Shown in pieces: positions 23,225-35,518 of a stretch of DNA of 64,000 nt (its first letter is position 1; every line of letters starts with the position of its first letter). The notes beneath the pieces were generated by a model. That model did no database searches. It saw nothing but the letters and a program-made list of their open reading frames with translations, and was not told the origin of the DNA. The position numbers were made by a program, and so were the translations under genes. The DNA lies in the NCBI GenBank assembly GCA_023014335.1, contig JAECYW010000006.1, forward strand, positions 744,001 to 808,000, read 5' to 3'. This stretch comes from Galerina marginata. Taxonomy: Eukaryota; Basidiomycota; Agaricomycetes; Agaricales; Galerinaceae.

Positions 23225-26200
23225 CAAAAAAGTGGATTGGAGCAAGATAGATTGGGAAACAGTAGAATTCGACTAAAATATGATAGATGAACACATTCTT
23301 GCTTGACTACGTTCTTTTGATTTACAGCATTTTAGACACATATAATTAAGAAAATTACTTTCTAGTGTGTACAGTATATGAATTACCAATAACCTGTTGA
23401 TTCTACCTATGCAGGTTTCTGACCCGCTCAAACCCTTACCTGTACCCTCAAAAAACCCTTGCATTTCCCTATTACCAACTCGGCATCAGCATCGGCATCG
23501 GCATCGGCATCAAAAACATCTGCCTTAAATATCGCCATTGACTTTGATATTCAGACCCGGTCAAGGGAAGGGGTACAAATTGGTATGGATATTCAATGTC
23601 CATACCTGTGATCTTCAAAACGAATCCAAGAACATATTTTTTGACTGACAACTGACTGAGATACAACTGAATTCGTGAAACTCATTAAAATCAGCTCTAT
23701 CTCACTTATTTCACGGACATTTTGGACGTTACTGGACCTGTTTTGAGGGGGTACACACTTGCAAGTTGCTGGTATTGGTCTGTACAGGTAGTACTATGGA
23801 TACATGCTGAAATTCCCTTGTGTGATTGCTTATTATTACACGTATTGCGGAATCTTGGACATCCAGGATATTGTTAGTACATGTATAGGCTCACAGTAAC
23901 TTATCTGGTATTTGAAACAATACTTTTTTAAGGTCTAAAGACAGAATACTGTAGGAATATATCTATAAATGTACCATGCAAAAGGAATTTCCTTAGAAGT
24001 TCAGCCCAAAAATGTTATAAGCCAAACTGTCTTGATGCCGATGCCGATGCCGATGCCAAGGTGGTAGGGAGATTTGAGGGATTAGAAACCTTAAGAGCAC
24101 AGGTACATGAGTGCAGAGTGACTCGCATACCCACAAGCCCCGAAACCTTTTGTTTTGTGGAGCATTGAGTGAGTTAGCCAATTTAGTGAAGCCAAAATCT
24201 ATGAAGCCGAGGCCGGAGGCCAATGCATAGGCCAACTTCACTCATAATGTTGCCGGTGCCAATGCCAATGACCAGCTTAAATTTTAATGCCATTGTTTTG
24301 GAAGATTGGAAGCCAATACCACCAGCAGATATATTTTAGTATCAGCAACATTTAATACTGATGTTTTGATAGGATGTTTCTAGAATTCAATATTAGTGCG
24401 TATGCCGAAGCCGATGTCAAAGCCGAAGCCAAAGCCTTCAAAAAGAGCCTAAATGCAGCCAAAACTGTTGATGTCTGAATGAGTTATTGCCGATTTCGAT
24501 GAATTTCACGAAATTGGCCGTAACTCATTCAATTCTGGCTCAAAAAATGTGTTCTTTGGCTTGTTTTGAAGGTTATAAGTATGCGAGTTGTTTCCGTTCC
24601 CTTTCCCGTGACAATTTTTGGGTATGCCGAACCCGCAGATATCTCAGCGCCTACCCGTAGCCGAAGCCGTAGCCGTGATTTGCACACTGGCTGATTGGCT
24701 GAAGCCGATGCCCCGAAGCCGATATTTTTTGGGCAATTGGGTATTTGACAACGCCGAAAATGGCATGGGTTTACCCGTAAAAACGAGCCCAAGACCAGCC
24801 AAAATGGTTGAGAGCTGAATCAGTTATTGCCGATTTCGATGAATTTCACGAAATTGGCCATAACTCATTCAATTATGGCTCAAAAAATGTGTTCCTTGGC
24901 TTGCTTTGAAGTTTATCAGTGTACAACTCGTTCCCATTCCCTTTCCCGTGACATTTTCTGGGTATGCCGAACCCGCAGGTATCTCAGCGCCTACCCGTAG
25001 CCGAAGCCGTAGTCGTCACTGATTCCGAGTCACAGCTGGCCAATTGTCCGAGTCTGAAGCCGATGCCAGTGCCAAAGCCGAGAATCTTACCTGTACCCTA
25101 ACTTGTATCCTGTGTTGGTTGACATACTTGCATTTTCCTAGGTGCCAAGCCGAAGCCGAAGCCGAAGCCAATTTTGCTCAAAGTTACGACGCTTTGTAGC
25201 TACAATTCAATAACTTTTAATATATATTACATGCCCATGCTATAATGTAGCCGCAGTCCGCTGAAAAAATGAGCAGGTTGACAATGATGATCATTGCTAA
25301 TGCCGAAGCCGAAGCCTCTTCAAGTTCTCACTCTTGATACTGGCACACTTACTCAGTTTATTCTTTGTAAATAACTACATTATAAATACTAGGACATTAT
25401 ACTATGTAGGCCGAAGGACTAATAGTTCCCTGAGAGAATTTGAAAATCTATACTTGCCGATGCCGTGAGACGAGCAACGCCGAGCGGCCCCAGTTTTGTG
25501 GCTGAACGGGCCCGTCTGGTTGCGCCGTGGCCGTGTCCGTGGTAGGTGTCCGTTCATTGAATTCATTGGCCTCGATACAGTCGGCACATTGTAAATGTTC
25601 AATGAGCCGATACATTCGCTACAATGTAGCTTCCCTATGTGTCAGAACGGGAGATATCGGGCAGTGGAACGAAGATGGGACGCTGAGCATTATCGACAGG
25701 TCAGTAACGCCATTTTATTCGGGGCATTCGAGCAGAAAAAGCTGATGATTCGACTATTCGTTCAGAATGAAGAATCTAGTCAAGCTGCAGAGCGGAGAGG
25801 TACGCGTTTTCCGGTTTCATTTTTTATTCATATTATTCGTGGAAGTCGTTCTGATTGGCCTCCGCCTTGCAGTACATCGCACTCGAACGCCTAGAAGCCA
25901 TTTACAAATCATGCGACTTCGTATCCAACCTCTGCATCCACGCCTCATCAGAAATGCAACAACCTATCGCCATCATATACCCGCACGAGCACAACCTCAG
26001 GCATGCCCTGCAAGGTTCCTCATCCGGTGATGGTGGCTCACCAAAGGACATGGACTTCGCGAAACTGTGTAAAGACCCTCGTGCCAGAAAGGCGGTATTA
26101 CAGGAATGCAATGCCCTGGCGAAGAAGAATGGTTTCGCGCGTATGGAGATGTTATCTGACGTTATTCTAACTCCAGAGGAATGGACACCGAAGAATGGGA

Positions 26201-26351
26201 TGGTCACTGCCGCACAGAAAGTAAATCGATCTAAGGTAAAGGAGACATTCAAGGATGAGATCGAGGTACGTGACCCTATCGCAGCATGTCATCATTCTAA
26301 GCCTTGGCCATGGATTTCTAGGTGATCAGGAAAAAACAAGGAGGCTCGTAA

Positions 26352-26873
26352 TCTTGAAATTAGTTTGTCTATCTGATACCTTAAAACGCGATTCGTATTT
26401 TCGGGCTGTTCTTCACTGTTATGTCCCCCTTCCCCTCTTTCTGTGAGAGAACTTATGGTCCAGCGCCGACTACTTAATTTCAAGACGGCATCGATACTCG
26501 AGTATACTCGAATAATATATGGATAATCGCATTTTGCATGACTTTTACACCAAGAGGCTACGCAAAGACCACCTTCACTCCTGTTTAACCCGACTAGGCA
26601 CATGATTCGGACTGTAATTTGAGCGGATTAATTGCCATGGACCTCTGTGGCACTTCCACCGTGTTCAAGGGTCAAATAACAAACCCAGAAGGCATATAGA
26701 TGGAGAGTTTTAAAAATTTGCAGCTTTATGCAGAGAAGGACTTAAGTAAATTACGAGCGGAAGGTTGACTGAACGACCAGCACTGAAGCGGCTGATGATC
26801 TTTCCTCTCGCCGGCGTACATTAAGACTATATGCAAGTGAGCCTTATGGAAACATGAGTATGAAGCTAAATTC
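26352..26873. other. intergenic
   Basis: Downstream of the acyl-CoA synthetase and of the convergent DUF6534 gene. Nothing else supported. Confidence 0.5.
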
Positions 26874-28125
26874 CTACGCTGAAAGGAGAGTGTTCGAGTA
26901 TACTGAAGTTTTTCCGTCATATGAATAAATCAGGAGCTTAGAGCGAAGAAACTTACGTTTCCCGAGAAAAGAATAGATGGCGAGGTAAATCACTGTCGAA
27001 GCATAATTACTGTTAATCGACTACTAGATATTAAGATGAGCGTACGGTTGTCGGGCATTGTCAGGAACTGTATATGGCAGCATAAAATCAGTGATTCCTT
27101 TGGGCAAATTATAATTCAGTCCTTACCAGCACAAGGACCGTGATTGCCGTAAGACTTTAGTGGCCGTTAAGACCTTATTATTGGGATTAATTTAAGTGGA
27201 GGACCGCATACCTCGTCATAAGCCCAGTACCTAACGCAAGAGGAATACGTGTGTCAGTCATTACAGACAGAGGAAAAAAGTACACCAACGGATTGAAAAT
27301 GTGATAAGACGGTCAATCATGTGAGATAAGCTAAGAGCCGTCGTGATAAGGGCCTTTTCTGCTGCATATGGGAATCTCACGAACTTTTTTAGAGCTTGTT
27401 GCCGCTGGCGTATAAGGAAATAAATCATCGAAACCGCAATTGTCACGTCTATAATGACGCCCAGTATTAAAACGGCGGTCACCATTGTCCGGAGTTTGGC
27501 TTGGAATTGAACGAGGGACTTGGCTACCATTGCCACAACTCCGATGTAAAAGCTTGCTACACAACGCGCGATAGCCCCTAAGGCGCATAGGGGACCAATG
27601 TACCTCCAAGGATGGGAAAGGGCGTTCCAAATGCGATGAGAATAAAAAACCTATGAATTAGAAGGGTCACGTCAGATTTCGTATACACACTCGATGACTC
27701 ACTTGCACGAGCATGGTAATGATGCCACCCACTATGTTTACTAACGCAAACCCAGGAAGTTTCAAGTTGGGGACAGCAGGTCGGTCGGCTAGAATAATTG
27801 TCAGATGATAAACCTCGTACAACACCGCAATAGTATGGACTAGTTCCAAACACCTAACAAAGGACGATGTATAGCACTGTGAAACAAGCATAAAGGGAAG
27901 TCGGAATACCAGATAAAACCGACCTGTCGATGTGTGGTTACTAAAACAAATATGGGAACGACAAGGTGCATAGAGACTCACAAGAGTTTTTAAAGCTATG
28001 TGATCGTCATCGAATCGAATGAAGTATAGATAACATTGCGCTGTGACCACTCCGAACAAGAACACCGCGACAAATGCTCCAACCTCAAGCGCGCCAAAGG
28101 TATTGACCAGAGTCGGAAGAGGCAT
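26874..28125 (-). CDS. DUF6534-type integral membrane protein
   Basis: Starts MPLPTLVNTFGALEVGAF at 28125, with the second helix FLFGVVTAQCYLYFIRF and the DDDHIALKTL loop. A later exon encodes CLELVHTIAVLYEVYHLTII, and after another intron come the hallmark segments GVIIDVTIAVSMIYFLIRQR and MIDRLITFSIRTGLMT. Small exons then give SLTAITVLVL, FLTMPDN, VIYLAIYSFLGK and LYSNTLLSA before the stop at 26874. All joins use GT-AG introns. It has seven probable membrane helices in the usual order for the family. The function is unknown. Confidence 0.85.
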
Positions 28126-28565
28126 AACCAAGAAATAGGCGTTGAACTACGATGTATATCCAGGTCGATATGTGTCCAGACATTTAAGTATGCGCCAGCG
28201 ATGGTGGATGGATGGACAAAGGAGCGGCAATGTCTTAAGTGGTTTTGTAAGCAACGGGATCCGGCTCTTGGCACCGGGCCTGTTAAACCGATTTCAACTT
28301 TCCGTCGCAGATGATTGAATTGGAGAACATTCGCATTAGGAGGAGCAACATCAAACTGTCAGACTCGGGCTATATCTGGGGTTCGAAATATAAAGTCAGA
28401 ATAAAAAGTCGAAAACGCCATGCAGTAGCACGGTTTTGTGTCAAGTACCTTTATGTAAAGAATAAATTGAAGCAGTAGATAGTGCCGTCATGAGAGAATC
28501 AGGAGAACTTGGAAAAGTGGAGCGAAAAACCCTAACCATCTGAATTTCGTTTGCAACTTACGTGG
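28126..28565. other. intergenic
   Basis: Between two minus-strand genes. No supported feature. Confidence 0.5.
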
Positions 28566-31444
28566 TTCAACTAATTTCGAAACTAATTAAACACCGAGTA
28601 GCACTGATTGAGAACTCGAGAAAGCGAATGAAAGAAGGGTAGACATACGCATCTGACCTCCATTCTTTCTCGCTCGTATTAGATGTTAGCTCCGTCAAAT
28701 TTTCATTGTCCTGGGTACGGGTACCATCCACAAGTCGACGACGTGAACCGGTGCCAACAAGTCGCGAATCGCGCTTGTCAGTAACGACCATGAAGCGCAA
28801 ATTCGAATTAGGATTCGCAGGGGGTTTCGCCTTCTTCTTCAAGTCGACAAGGAGCTAGGATCAAGGGTTAGAATAGGAGGCGAGCGGATAGAGAATAACT
28901 AATGCGCACATCTTTGCGCTGATCTGCCTGACTTTCGCTCTCCAGCTCATTCAACTTGGTCTTTCCTATCCAATCCCTGAGACCGAGCAGCAACCTGTTG
29001 AGAAACTCGAAGAACGTCTTGAGCGCATCCTGAATCGCCATTTCAATTTCCTTTTTGATGATAGGTGTGAGCAAAAATAGGAGGGTATTGTACAAGAAAT
29101 CGTGTTTTGAATCGTGAATAGCGAATTTGAGAGAGCCGATTTTGACACGTATAGAGCGGACCGTGAAGACTGAGGCACTTTCCATCGGAGATGAGACCAG
29201 GTCGATGGAAGCCTGAGGTCAGATTAATTGAGATCCGGATTAATGAACATGAGTCGGATAGCAGAACGTACGCTCAAACCCTCCTTATCCATGAAAATAT
29301 TAAGGACACCCGATCCCTGTACCTTCAGGAAACCAGTCTTCTTCCTGTAAGAAAATGAAACATCCCGTATGTTAGCCTGAATCTGCTTAAGCTTAAGCTT
29401 TATGCGATGGCGCGACTGATCCGAGCTGCGGTTGGAGGGATAGTACTGGAAGGTGTTCCGAACGTCAATACCAACAACACTGGGGAACAAGTCGCGGCCT
29501 TGGAGGACGAGGTTCTCGACAACGACCTCAAACGTGTCGTCACTGTACTCGACGCGAGGTATGGGGACGGAACCAAGCTGAGGAAACAGAAGTTTGAATT
29601 AGTATGGCTGCTAAAAGGCACATGAATACATAGCTGACGTGGTCGATAAGCTTGGGAAGGACGGCCTTCCAGAGATCATCCCAGATATCACGCTTGAAAG
29701 ATATCTTGCCGTCTTTCCCGATGAGCAGAGCACGGGCGAAAGAAACCCAGTCCGTGACGAATTTCTTGGTGAGCTACAGGGGGAAGGGTAAAGGTCACCG
29801 ATTAATGGGCAGAAGACAGAAATAAACGTACAGAGTCTTTCCCGAAAGACTTGAACCACGAAAAGGTGCTGCCGAGTAGATTCTCAAAATGTGTATAGTA
29901 CGATTCCTTGTCTTCATAAAATTTACAGCCGATTTCAAAGAGGCGTTTCATTTCGCTGCTACATTCAGACCCCAGAACATAGCCTGGCTCTTGGAGGACC
30001 TGCGATATCACTTAGGCTGAAAATAGTAAAGGGGTTAAGTAGTACGTACCTTGCGGACGTACAGATCAACGGAGTGAAACCAGTCGGTAAGAGTCTGATC
30101 GTGGTTTGTGTCATGGATGAGTCCCTCAATAGCGTCTCGGATGCCAGTCAAGGAGGTTCCATCAGTGAATCGCTCGAAAATGTTCCGCAGTTCACCGACT
30201 CCACGAAGGAGGTTAGAATGCTAGGAACAGTAATATATATAACAAAAATCAGAATCATAAACAGAGATTGAAACGGCGAGGGGAAGAGGGAGATAACTGA
30301 CATTAGCAATTTCAAGAGTACGATCTTTTGCCAGAGAAAGGACAATACGACTGTCGTTGATATAGTTCTCGAATAGGGTCAGCAGCCAGGTAATCGAGTT
30401 TCGGTAGTCAGTTTGTTTCTGACATTCGATGACGGCCTGGAGAGATTCGGAACATCATAAGAGGAGCACAGCAAAGGGCTAAAACGGCTAACTTTCTTTG
30501 CTTGGAATATAATTTGGTTCCGATACTTCACTGGGAGTGACATCCAAATTTTCATCCTGCCTTCGAGAGTTTCATGACCACGGATGGCTATGGCTTCGTC
30601 GTGAAGAAGTTGATGGCGCAAGGGGTCGACATCACCAGAGGTCCGAGCTTCAAGAGCTGCCTCAGAAGTACGTCGGATTGTGGCGACAGGTGTCATCTGC
30701 ATGAGCATGCGTAGTAGCCGGTCTGACTGAGCGTTGGCACCTGCTACCTTGAATAAGCTTTTGGAGAGAGTGTCGCGCCAGACAAAAGCAAGGTCGTAGA
30801 GGAGTTTGTGCAATTCAGTGTTGGAGACGATCACCATGAAGAGGGTGCGGAGGTGTTTTACAGCTGCGATGAAATGGGTTTGAGTACGCTTCCGAGGAAA
30901 TTGAATAGAAATCTAACCACCTTGCGCTCTCGGTTGACCGTTCGTAGTGTCTGCCGAAACCTCCTTATTCTCTACTTGCTGGGAGCTATCAACACTGACT
31001 CCCCGTGAATGCCACACAAAGTTCTGGAATAGCTCATCCGCGTTCTTCTCCTCCACGATAAGACGTGTAGTGCTTATGAATTGACGGGTGACTTCAACGA
31101 GCTTGCGACTATCAGGCGACAGGTCATCATCGTCAATTGGGAGCTTATGGAAGACGTATTGAAGGCTGGAATCAATCTGGGAGTTGGACGGAAGCTTTCC
31201 TTTTGAGAAAGCGTCGATAACGCTATATATTAAGTTCTAAAGTGCGATTTTGAGCTCATAAATACCAAGAAAAAGGTAAAAACCGAACCTTTGTACCAAT
31301 CTCGCCATCCAGGGCATTTACATAGCTTTTTGCATGAGGAAGAGGGGGACCTTCCTTAGGTTCTAAATCTAAGCCCGGCATCAAGGAATGAGAGTAAGAT
31401 GGATAGCCACAGAAGAATTGACTGACTGATCGTTTACTGTTCAT
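28566..31444 (-). CDS. HAM1-like protein (HAM1-like N- and C-terminal domains, DUF4449)
   Basis: Begins MNSKRSVSQFFCGYP at 31444. After the first intron comes the N-terminal domain signature: VIDAFSKGKLPSNSQID, SLQYV, then LSPDSRKLVEVTRQFI and VEEKNADELFQNFVWHSR. The middle exons (near 30379-30840) give NTELHKLLYDLAFVWRD and VPVATIRR-like helices. The C-terminal domain is clear in 28868-29185, with RVKIGSLKFAIHDSKHDFLY followed by KEIEMAIQDALKTFFEFLN. The tail is polar and basic and ends SDAFEIS after a short final intron. The family is fungal, large and mostly helical; a lipid-binding fold related to BPI proteins has been suggested for it. I count about ten exons with short introns and did not fix every junction. 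Confidence 0.75.
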
Positions 31445-32184
31445 CAATGCTACACTAATAGGGGTTCGTTCGTTGTTGTCCTGTGTCGTGAAGAACCGTC
31501 TGGGTTGCTAATTTCGAATTGATGGTCAATGTCATCTGCATCCAATATTTCTCACGATCTATTTATAGAACGCGAGCTCTGGAGGCTCGACGTCGCGTTT
31601 TTATTCCACAGGCATTCAATTTCGTGCTCATTAAATCTGAATGGACCATAATATTTGAAGACTCTGATCTTGAGTACGTAAATTCTGACGGAAAGTATTT
31701 TCACGTTGCCTCGTTGATCATCATGCATCATGGCCCATGGGTGCGAGTGCTTCTATAGGTTCCAATTTTTGTCCATTTTAACCAAGCATTTCCGAATTCC
31801 AATGAGCAGTCGTGCTAAGTTATGCTAATAATTCCATTTTCAGTTGGTGGTTTTCCAAAAAAAACCATACCTCGGGCCTGATAAAAGGAGGCGCTCGTGT
31901 ACGCCGTTCGAATTGTTCGGACATCTTTTGTTCTTTGGAACTTGACGTGGGACGATGGTTTTATGATTAATAGCGCTGGCCATTGAGCGGGACCTTGGTA
32001 AGAGATCGGGTTACCACAATGGAAATCAGAGTGTGGCTGAATAGCGATCCGCGGAGAACTCACAGAAACAAACCTATAGCATTATCTTCGTTGGCAGTGT
32101 AACCCATACTCGACCCGCATAAAACTGGATTAGATATCAACAACCAGAGGAATATCAATAAGTTAATTGTGTTTGTGAAGACGA
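31445..32184. other. intergenic
   Basis: Upstream region of the HAM1-like gene and downstream of the acyltransferase gene. Open frames are short, AT-rich and without motifs. Confidence 0.5.
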
Positions 32185-33435
32185 TTAACTTTGCCTAGAT
32201 AGGAGCCCCGTACCACCCCGTATGATATATCCCCACAAAACCATCCAGCCAACCATGATCGTCCAACTGGCGCCTACTCCAAATAATCCCACCAGGATGG
32301 TTTTCAAGATTATGTCCCCCATGCCCCTAACGAAGTGAACGCCAACCAGAATCGGAATCATATTGACATACATCTGAACGTATGTATGCCTTGCCAAGAA
32401 GCCCCATTCCCGCGTTGCCCACGACGCACGACTGAATATAGATATAACCGAAATGGAGATGAAGTAGAATACGAATGTGCTCCAGAGGGCGAAGAAGACT
32501 GTGCGAAGATTATACCCGCCTGCAAAGAAGAATTGGTGGTTTGGTGGTTGAGTTTGTCTCCACAACTCGGGCGATACGTAGAAGGCGATCGCCATGGTGG
32601 TTGAGGAGAAAAACAGGGAGGAGTAATAGGCGCTTTGAAGATCCATGTCGAAGTATTCTTTGATTTTTCTGAAGTTTACGCCTGCGACATATGCGAGCAC
32701 ATACGACAGGGGGGCATCTGGCCCAGGGAAATCGTACGACTGGATGAGATAAATAAAGGTGGGAGCGATTTGAAAGTTGATGCTGTGGATGAAGGTAAAA
32801 AGGGCGAGAATAGCCATGGAGAGGGCGACAAGATCAAAAAAGGCTCGTCGGGAGGAAGGCTGAAGGCTGCCGAGAAGTCTGGAAGGCAAGATCTCGGGCT
32901 CGTTTCTGCCACACCAGCGTACGATGATATGAAGATAGTCGAGAACGAGGAGCATAAAAACATATGCAACGGGACCCGACAATCGCTCATATGCCGATGC
33001 AGACGTATAGCTTCCAAATACATTCCCCCAAAGGAAGGAGAGCAATGCAAATAGGCCAGGGTGGCCAATTACAGCGTAGAGCCAAGCTGGGATGCCGGTT
33101 TTCGTTGTCCTTGAAAGGAAAAAATGGTAATCGGAGGCGCTCGATGCCAGGGATAAAGCGGTGGAGTATCCTGACACGAAGAAGAATAGTCCCCAAAGCG
33201 ACGACTTGTTGGTAAGACTAAAGAGGGAAACAAGGATATCTTGCCATCTTGTATAGGTGACGGGCAGCGTGATGTGAATGGCGCTTTCGGTAGCTGCATG
33301 GTGGAAGATGAGAATAGCGGTGAGCGTCGCTCGTAGATTATCTAGGTAATGTAGCCTCTGGGGCTGTAAAATTCCCAGGAGTGGGAGGGACTCGTCATTC
33401 CGGATCGAGTCCATGCCAACTCGAGTAGTATACAA
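32185..33435 (-). CDS. acyltransferase-3 family membrane protein
   Basis: Single exon of 416 residues. The N-terminus has the family signature RLHYLDNLRATLTAILIFHH, where the His pair at about residues 43-44 is the expected catalytic site, followed by SLWGLFFFVSGYSTALSL. About ten hydrophobic helices follow, ending with WTIMVGWMVLWGYIIRGG. The family transfers acyl groups to sugars, polyketides, terpenoids or lipids at membranes. The frame opens at a TTG-type position, so the ATG giving MDSIRNDESLPL (33414) is the likelier start. No clustered biosynthetic partner is obvious, so the substrate cannot be inferred. Confidence 0.85.
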   Translation of the reverse strand: MYTTRVGMDSIRNDESLPLLGILQPQRLHYLDNLRATLTAILIFHHAATESAIHITLPVTYTRWQDILVSLFSLTNKSSLWGLFFFVSGYSTALSLASSASDYHFFLSRTTKTGIPAWLYAVIGHPGLFALLSFLWGNVFGSYTSASAYERLSGPVAYVFMLLVLDYLHIIVRWCGRNEPEILPSRLLGSLQPSSRRAFFDLVALSMAILALFTFIHSINFQIAPTFIYLIQSYDFPGPDAPLSYVLAYVAGVNFRKIKEYFDMDLQSAYYSSLFFSSTTMAIAFYVSPELWRQTQPPNHQFFFAGGYNLRTVFFALWSTFVFYFISISVISIFSRASWATREWGFLARHTYVQMYVNMIPILVGVHFVRGMGDIILKTILVGLFGVGASWTIMVGWMVLWGYIIRGGTGLLSRQS

Positions 33436-33977
33436 TATACGTCTGCAAACTGAAAGATTCAGAAGGATGTAATAGCAGAGAGCGACTTGAATTCAACCCA
33501 CCTGTTGGATGATCACTAAGATTGAAGATATAAAATCAGACTACGAAATGGCCCACTTTATTAAGTTAGCCTCGTGAGATGTCGTGTCTGGCGGCATGAT
33601 CCTCCGATGCCCATGGAGCTTACAAAATAATCCAAATGTGACCATGCCGAATGGACTCCCGTTCGTAATTCCCACCCAATATTTGCAGCACGAGGCCCGC
33701 AGTCGAAAGGAAGTCGCTGCGGAGGTCATGAGCTCAATGACGGAAGGGAGAACGGCAGAACACGTAGGCGAGCGCCATTTAAATAATTGAGAGGCATATG
33801 TCTCTGCGGCATCATTATCACTTACTTTGCGACTCTGGCAAAGGGTAATAAACGGATTTGCAATACGGCTTTTACGTCAAGGAGCTAGAGATCTTTAATA
33901 TTTTGTTCTCCATTCATGAGAACAATGAAAACACCTCGAGAAGGGACATTACAATTTCAGCAAATTGGATGCCGATT
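33436..33977. other. intergenic
   Basis: Shared 5' region of the acyltransferase gene and 3' region of the nitronate monooxygenase gene. Nothing supported inside. Confidence 0.5.
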
Positions 33978-35208
33978 TCAGACATTCGTACGTTTCATGG
34001 TGGAGATCGCGAACCACGTCCTGAAGGCTTCAATCAGCAACTGAGCCACAAGAAGAATGTGTGGACTTACAGCCGCGGGCATAATCTTATCAGTAAGACC
34101 AACGCCGACCCCTGCCCAGACAATAAGCCTAGAAGACTCCCCCGCCGCGGCACTTTCATCAAATTTTTTCAAACGCTGTTCAAGATCCAGGCCGTCATAG
34201 AGATCTTGCATTACGTCGTTTGCGACCGCCCTTCCATCACATTTAGGAGGCCATCCCATCGTCTTTCCGACCTCGTCGTATGCGAGAGTGCGAACAGTAG
34301 AATTAAGTCCGGCTTTCAAAAGAACTTCTTTTTTAGCCGGGGTGTAGAGGCATTCCTCTGTAAACAAGAATCTGGTTCCAAGGACAGCACCCGCAGCTCC
34401 CATGGTCAAAAGGGCGGCAATTTGCTTTCCAGTGGTGACTCCACCTGCCGCGACGACCAATGGGCCGTTTGGCAACGCATCGAGAACGGCTTGCAAGAGA
34501 GTAAAAAGAGGGGGCGCTTCAGAACTCCCGTGCCCACCAGCCTCTATTCCTAAATTTGTAATGTTATAAGAATTAAAGACGATCGAAAGTTCTGACATTC
34601 GTTACCTTGAGCTACAACGACATCCACCTTCCAATCGTTTGCGGCTCGGAGTGCATCTTCTACAGAGTTTATGATTGTGAAAATAACCGTCTTGTGGTCC
34701 CGCTTAGTATCATAAGCGCGAATCTGGGCGACATACTTTCCAAGGTCAACCCCAAATGCCAACCAAATGGCTCTGGGTTTCTCTTCTAGTACGGCTTGAA
34801 GGCGTGGATCGTCTGAAATCTCAGTACGATCCAATACCCAGCCAATGAAACCGACTCCTACTGGAATGGATTGATCCGCTCTGAGGTCCAGCTCTTGCCG
34901 TATGAATGTAAGTTTCTCCTTCAGCTCCTTGGAGGATTGAAAGCCTGATATTGCGTAGGTGAACTGGGAGATTTACTTCGTGACAAGAAGCATCCGACAT
35001 ACCTGCACCCATGAGGCCAAAGCCTCCCGCAGAAGATACAGCACTGGCGAGATTGGCGGTTCCCCCAATCGCCATTGGCGCCAAAACAATGGGAACATCA
35101 ACCACTTACAATTTTGTTGTAGATGTTGGGCTTAGTTTCCGCATTATCATGTATGGTGACTGGAGACTTACTGAGCAATCTTGTCAATGCAGTAGAAATG
35201 CGACTCAT
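33978..35208 (-). CDS. nitronate monooxygenase (2-nitropropane dioxygenase family)
   Basis: FMN enzyme that oxidises alkyl nitronates such as propionate 3-nitronate to carbonyl and nitrite. Exon 1 (35172-35208) gives MSRISTALTRLL. A 67-nt intron then leads to VDVPIVLAPMAIGGTANLA and SSAGGFGLMGAG, the barrel entry and FMN region. Later come DWKVDVVVAQG, EAGGHG with the catalytic His, VVAAGGVTTGKQI for FMN phosphate and GAVLGTRFLFTEEC. The protein is about 360 residues, usual for the fungal family. The last 100 residues are less conserved but in frame to the stop at 33978. Predicted cytosolic; no signal peptide. Confidence 0.88.
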
Positions 35209-35518
35209 AGCGAAGATTCGTGGACTGTTGCTGTGATTAAAAGCAACGATGGCAGTTGGGTGTGATTCTCCAGAACTTGCAATCTGCGGGCCATGGGTGA
35301 GAGAGTTCTTCGAGTGAGAATCTAAGAACGGCCATGCCGACAAATCTGTCCGCACAGGGAGTCGGTCTAATTACATTTTTGTCTTATAATTGGCGAGGGA
35401 TGATAGATGGTGCGCCAAGTGCTGAGTGTAGAATTCTAAGAATAGCATTCGCTGAATACGACCTGTGAGTAAGCGGAAAGCACGTGACAAATTTGAAACC
35501 GCGCAATGGATTCAGAAT
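35209..35518. other. intergenic
   Basis: 5' region of the nitronate monooxygenase gene up to the target duplication of the adjacent MITE. Confidence 0.5.

Larger units (their letters stand above)
21228..25641. mobile_element. 4.4-kb palindromic TIR element, non-coding
   Basis: 4414 bp flanked by a 7-bp duplication TCAGAAC (21221-21227 and 25642-25648). The ends begin CACATAGGGAAGCTACATTG and match in inverted orientation for more than 100 bp with few differences. The similarity continues inward in blocks over several hundred bases on each side, so most of the element is one large imperfect palindrome. No transposase or other gene is visible. The inside has repeated units of about 330 bp, CGGCTTCGG-type hexamer runs and a strong central hairpin. 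The 7-bp duplication fits no superfamily cleanly; Mutator-like, P-like or Dada-type elements are possible. Confidence 0.85.
19449..26351 (+). pseudogene. long-chain acyl-CoA synthetase, interrupted by a 4.4-kb element
   Basis: Would activate long-chain fatty acids with ATP and CoA. Exons are 19449-19876, 19933-20855, 20918-21227 continuing at 25649-25699, then 25766-25799, 25873-26265 and 26322-26351. Visible motifs are the AMP/ATP loop YTSGSTGAPKG, the YLPLAHVLEY helix, the A5 motif GYGLTETCG, the TGD adenylation loop, DRMKNLVKLQSGEY (usually DRKKN) and EALERLE-type C-domain entry. The element inserted exactly between WFRT and GDIG, inside the highly conserved part after the A5 motif. Reading through it hits TAG at once, so unless it is spliced out the protein loses the adenylate-binding aspartate and the C-terminal domain. 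Everything outside the insertion is intact, so the event is recent or the haplotype is mixed. Confidence 0.9.

Noticed and set aside
23100..25330. CGGCTTCGG-type repeats as a CRISPR-like array
   Set aside because: The units are hexamer runs without spacers of constant length, in a eukaryotic non-coding element.
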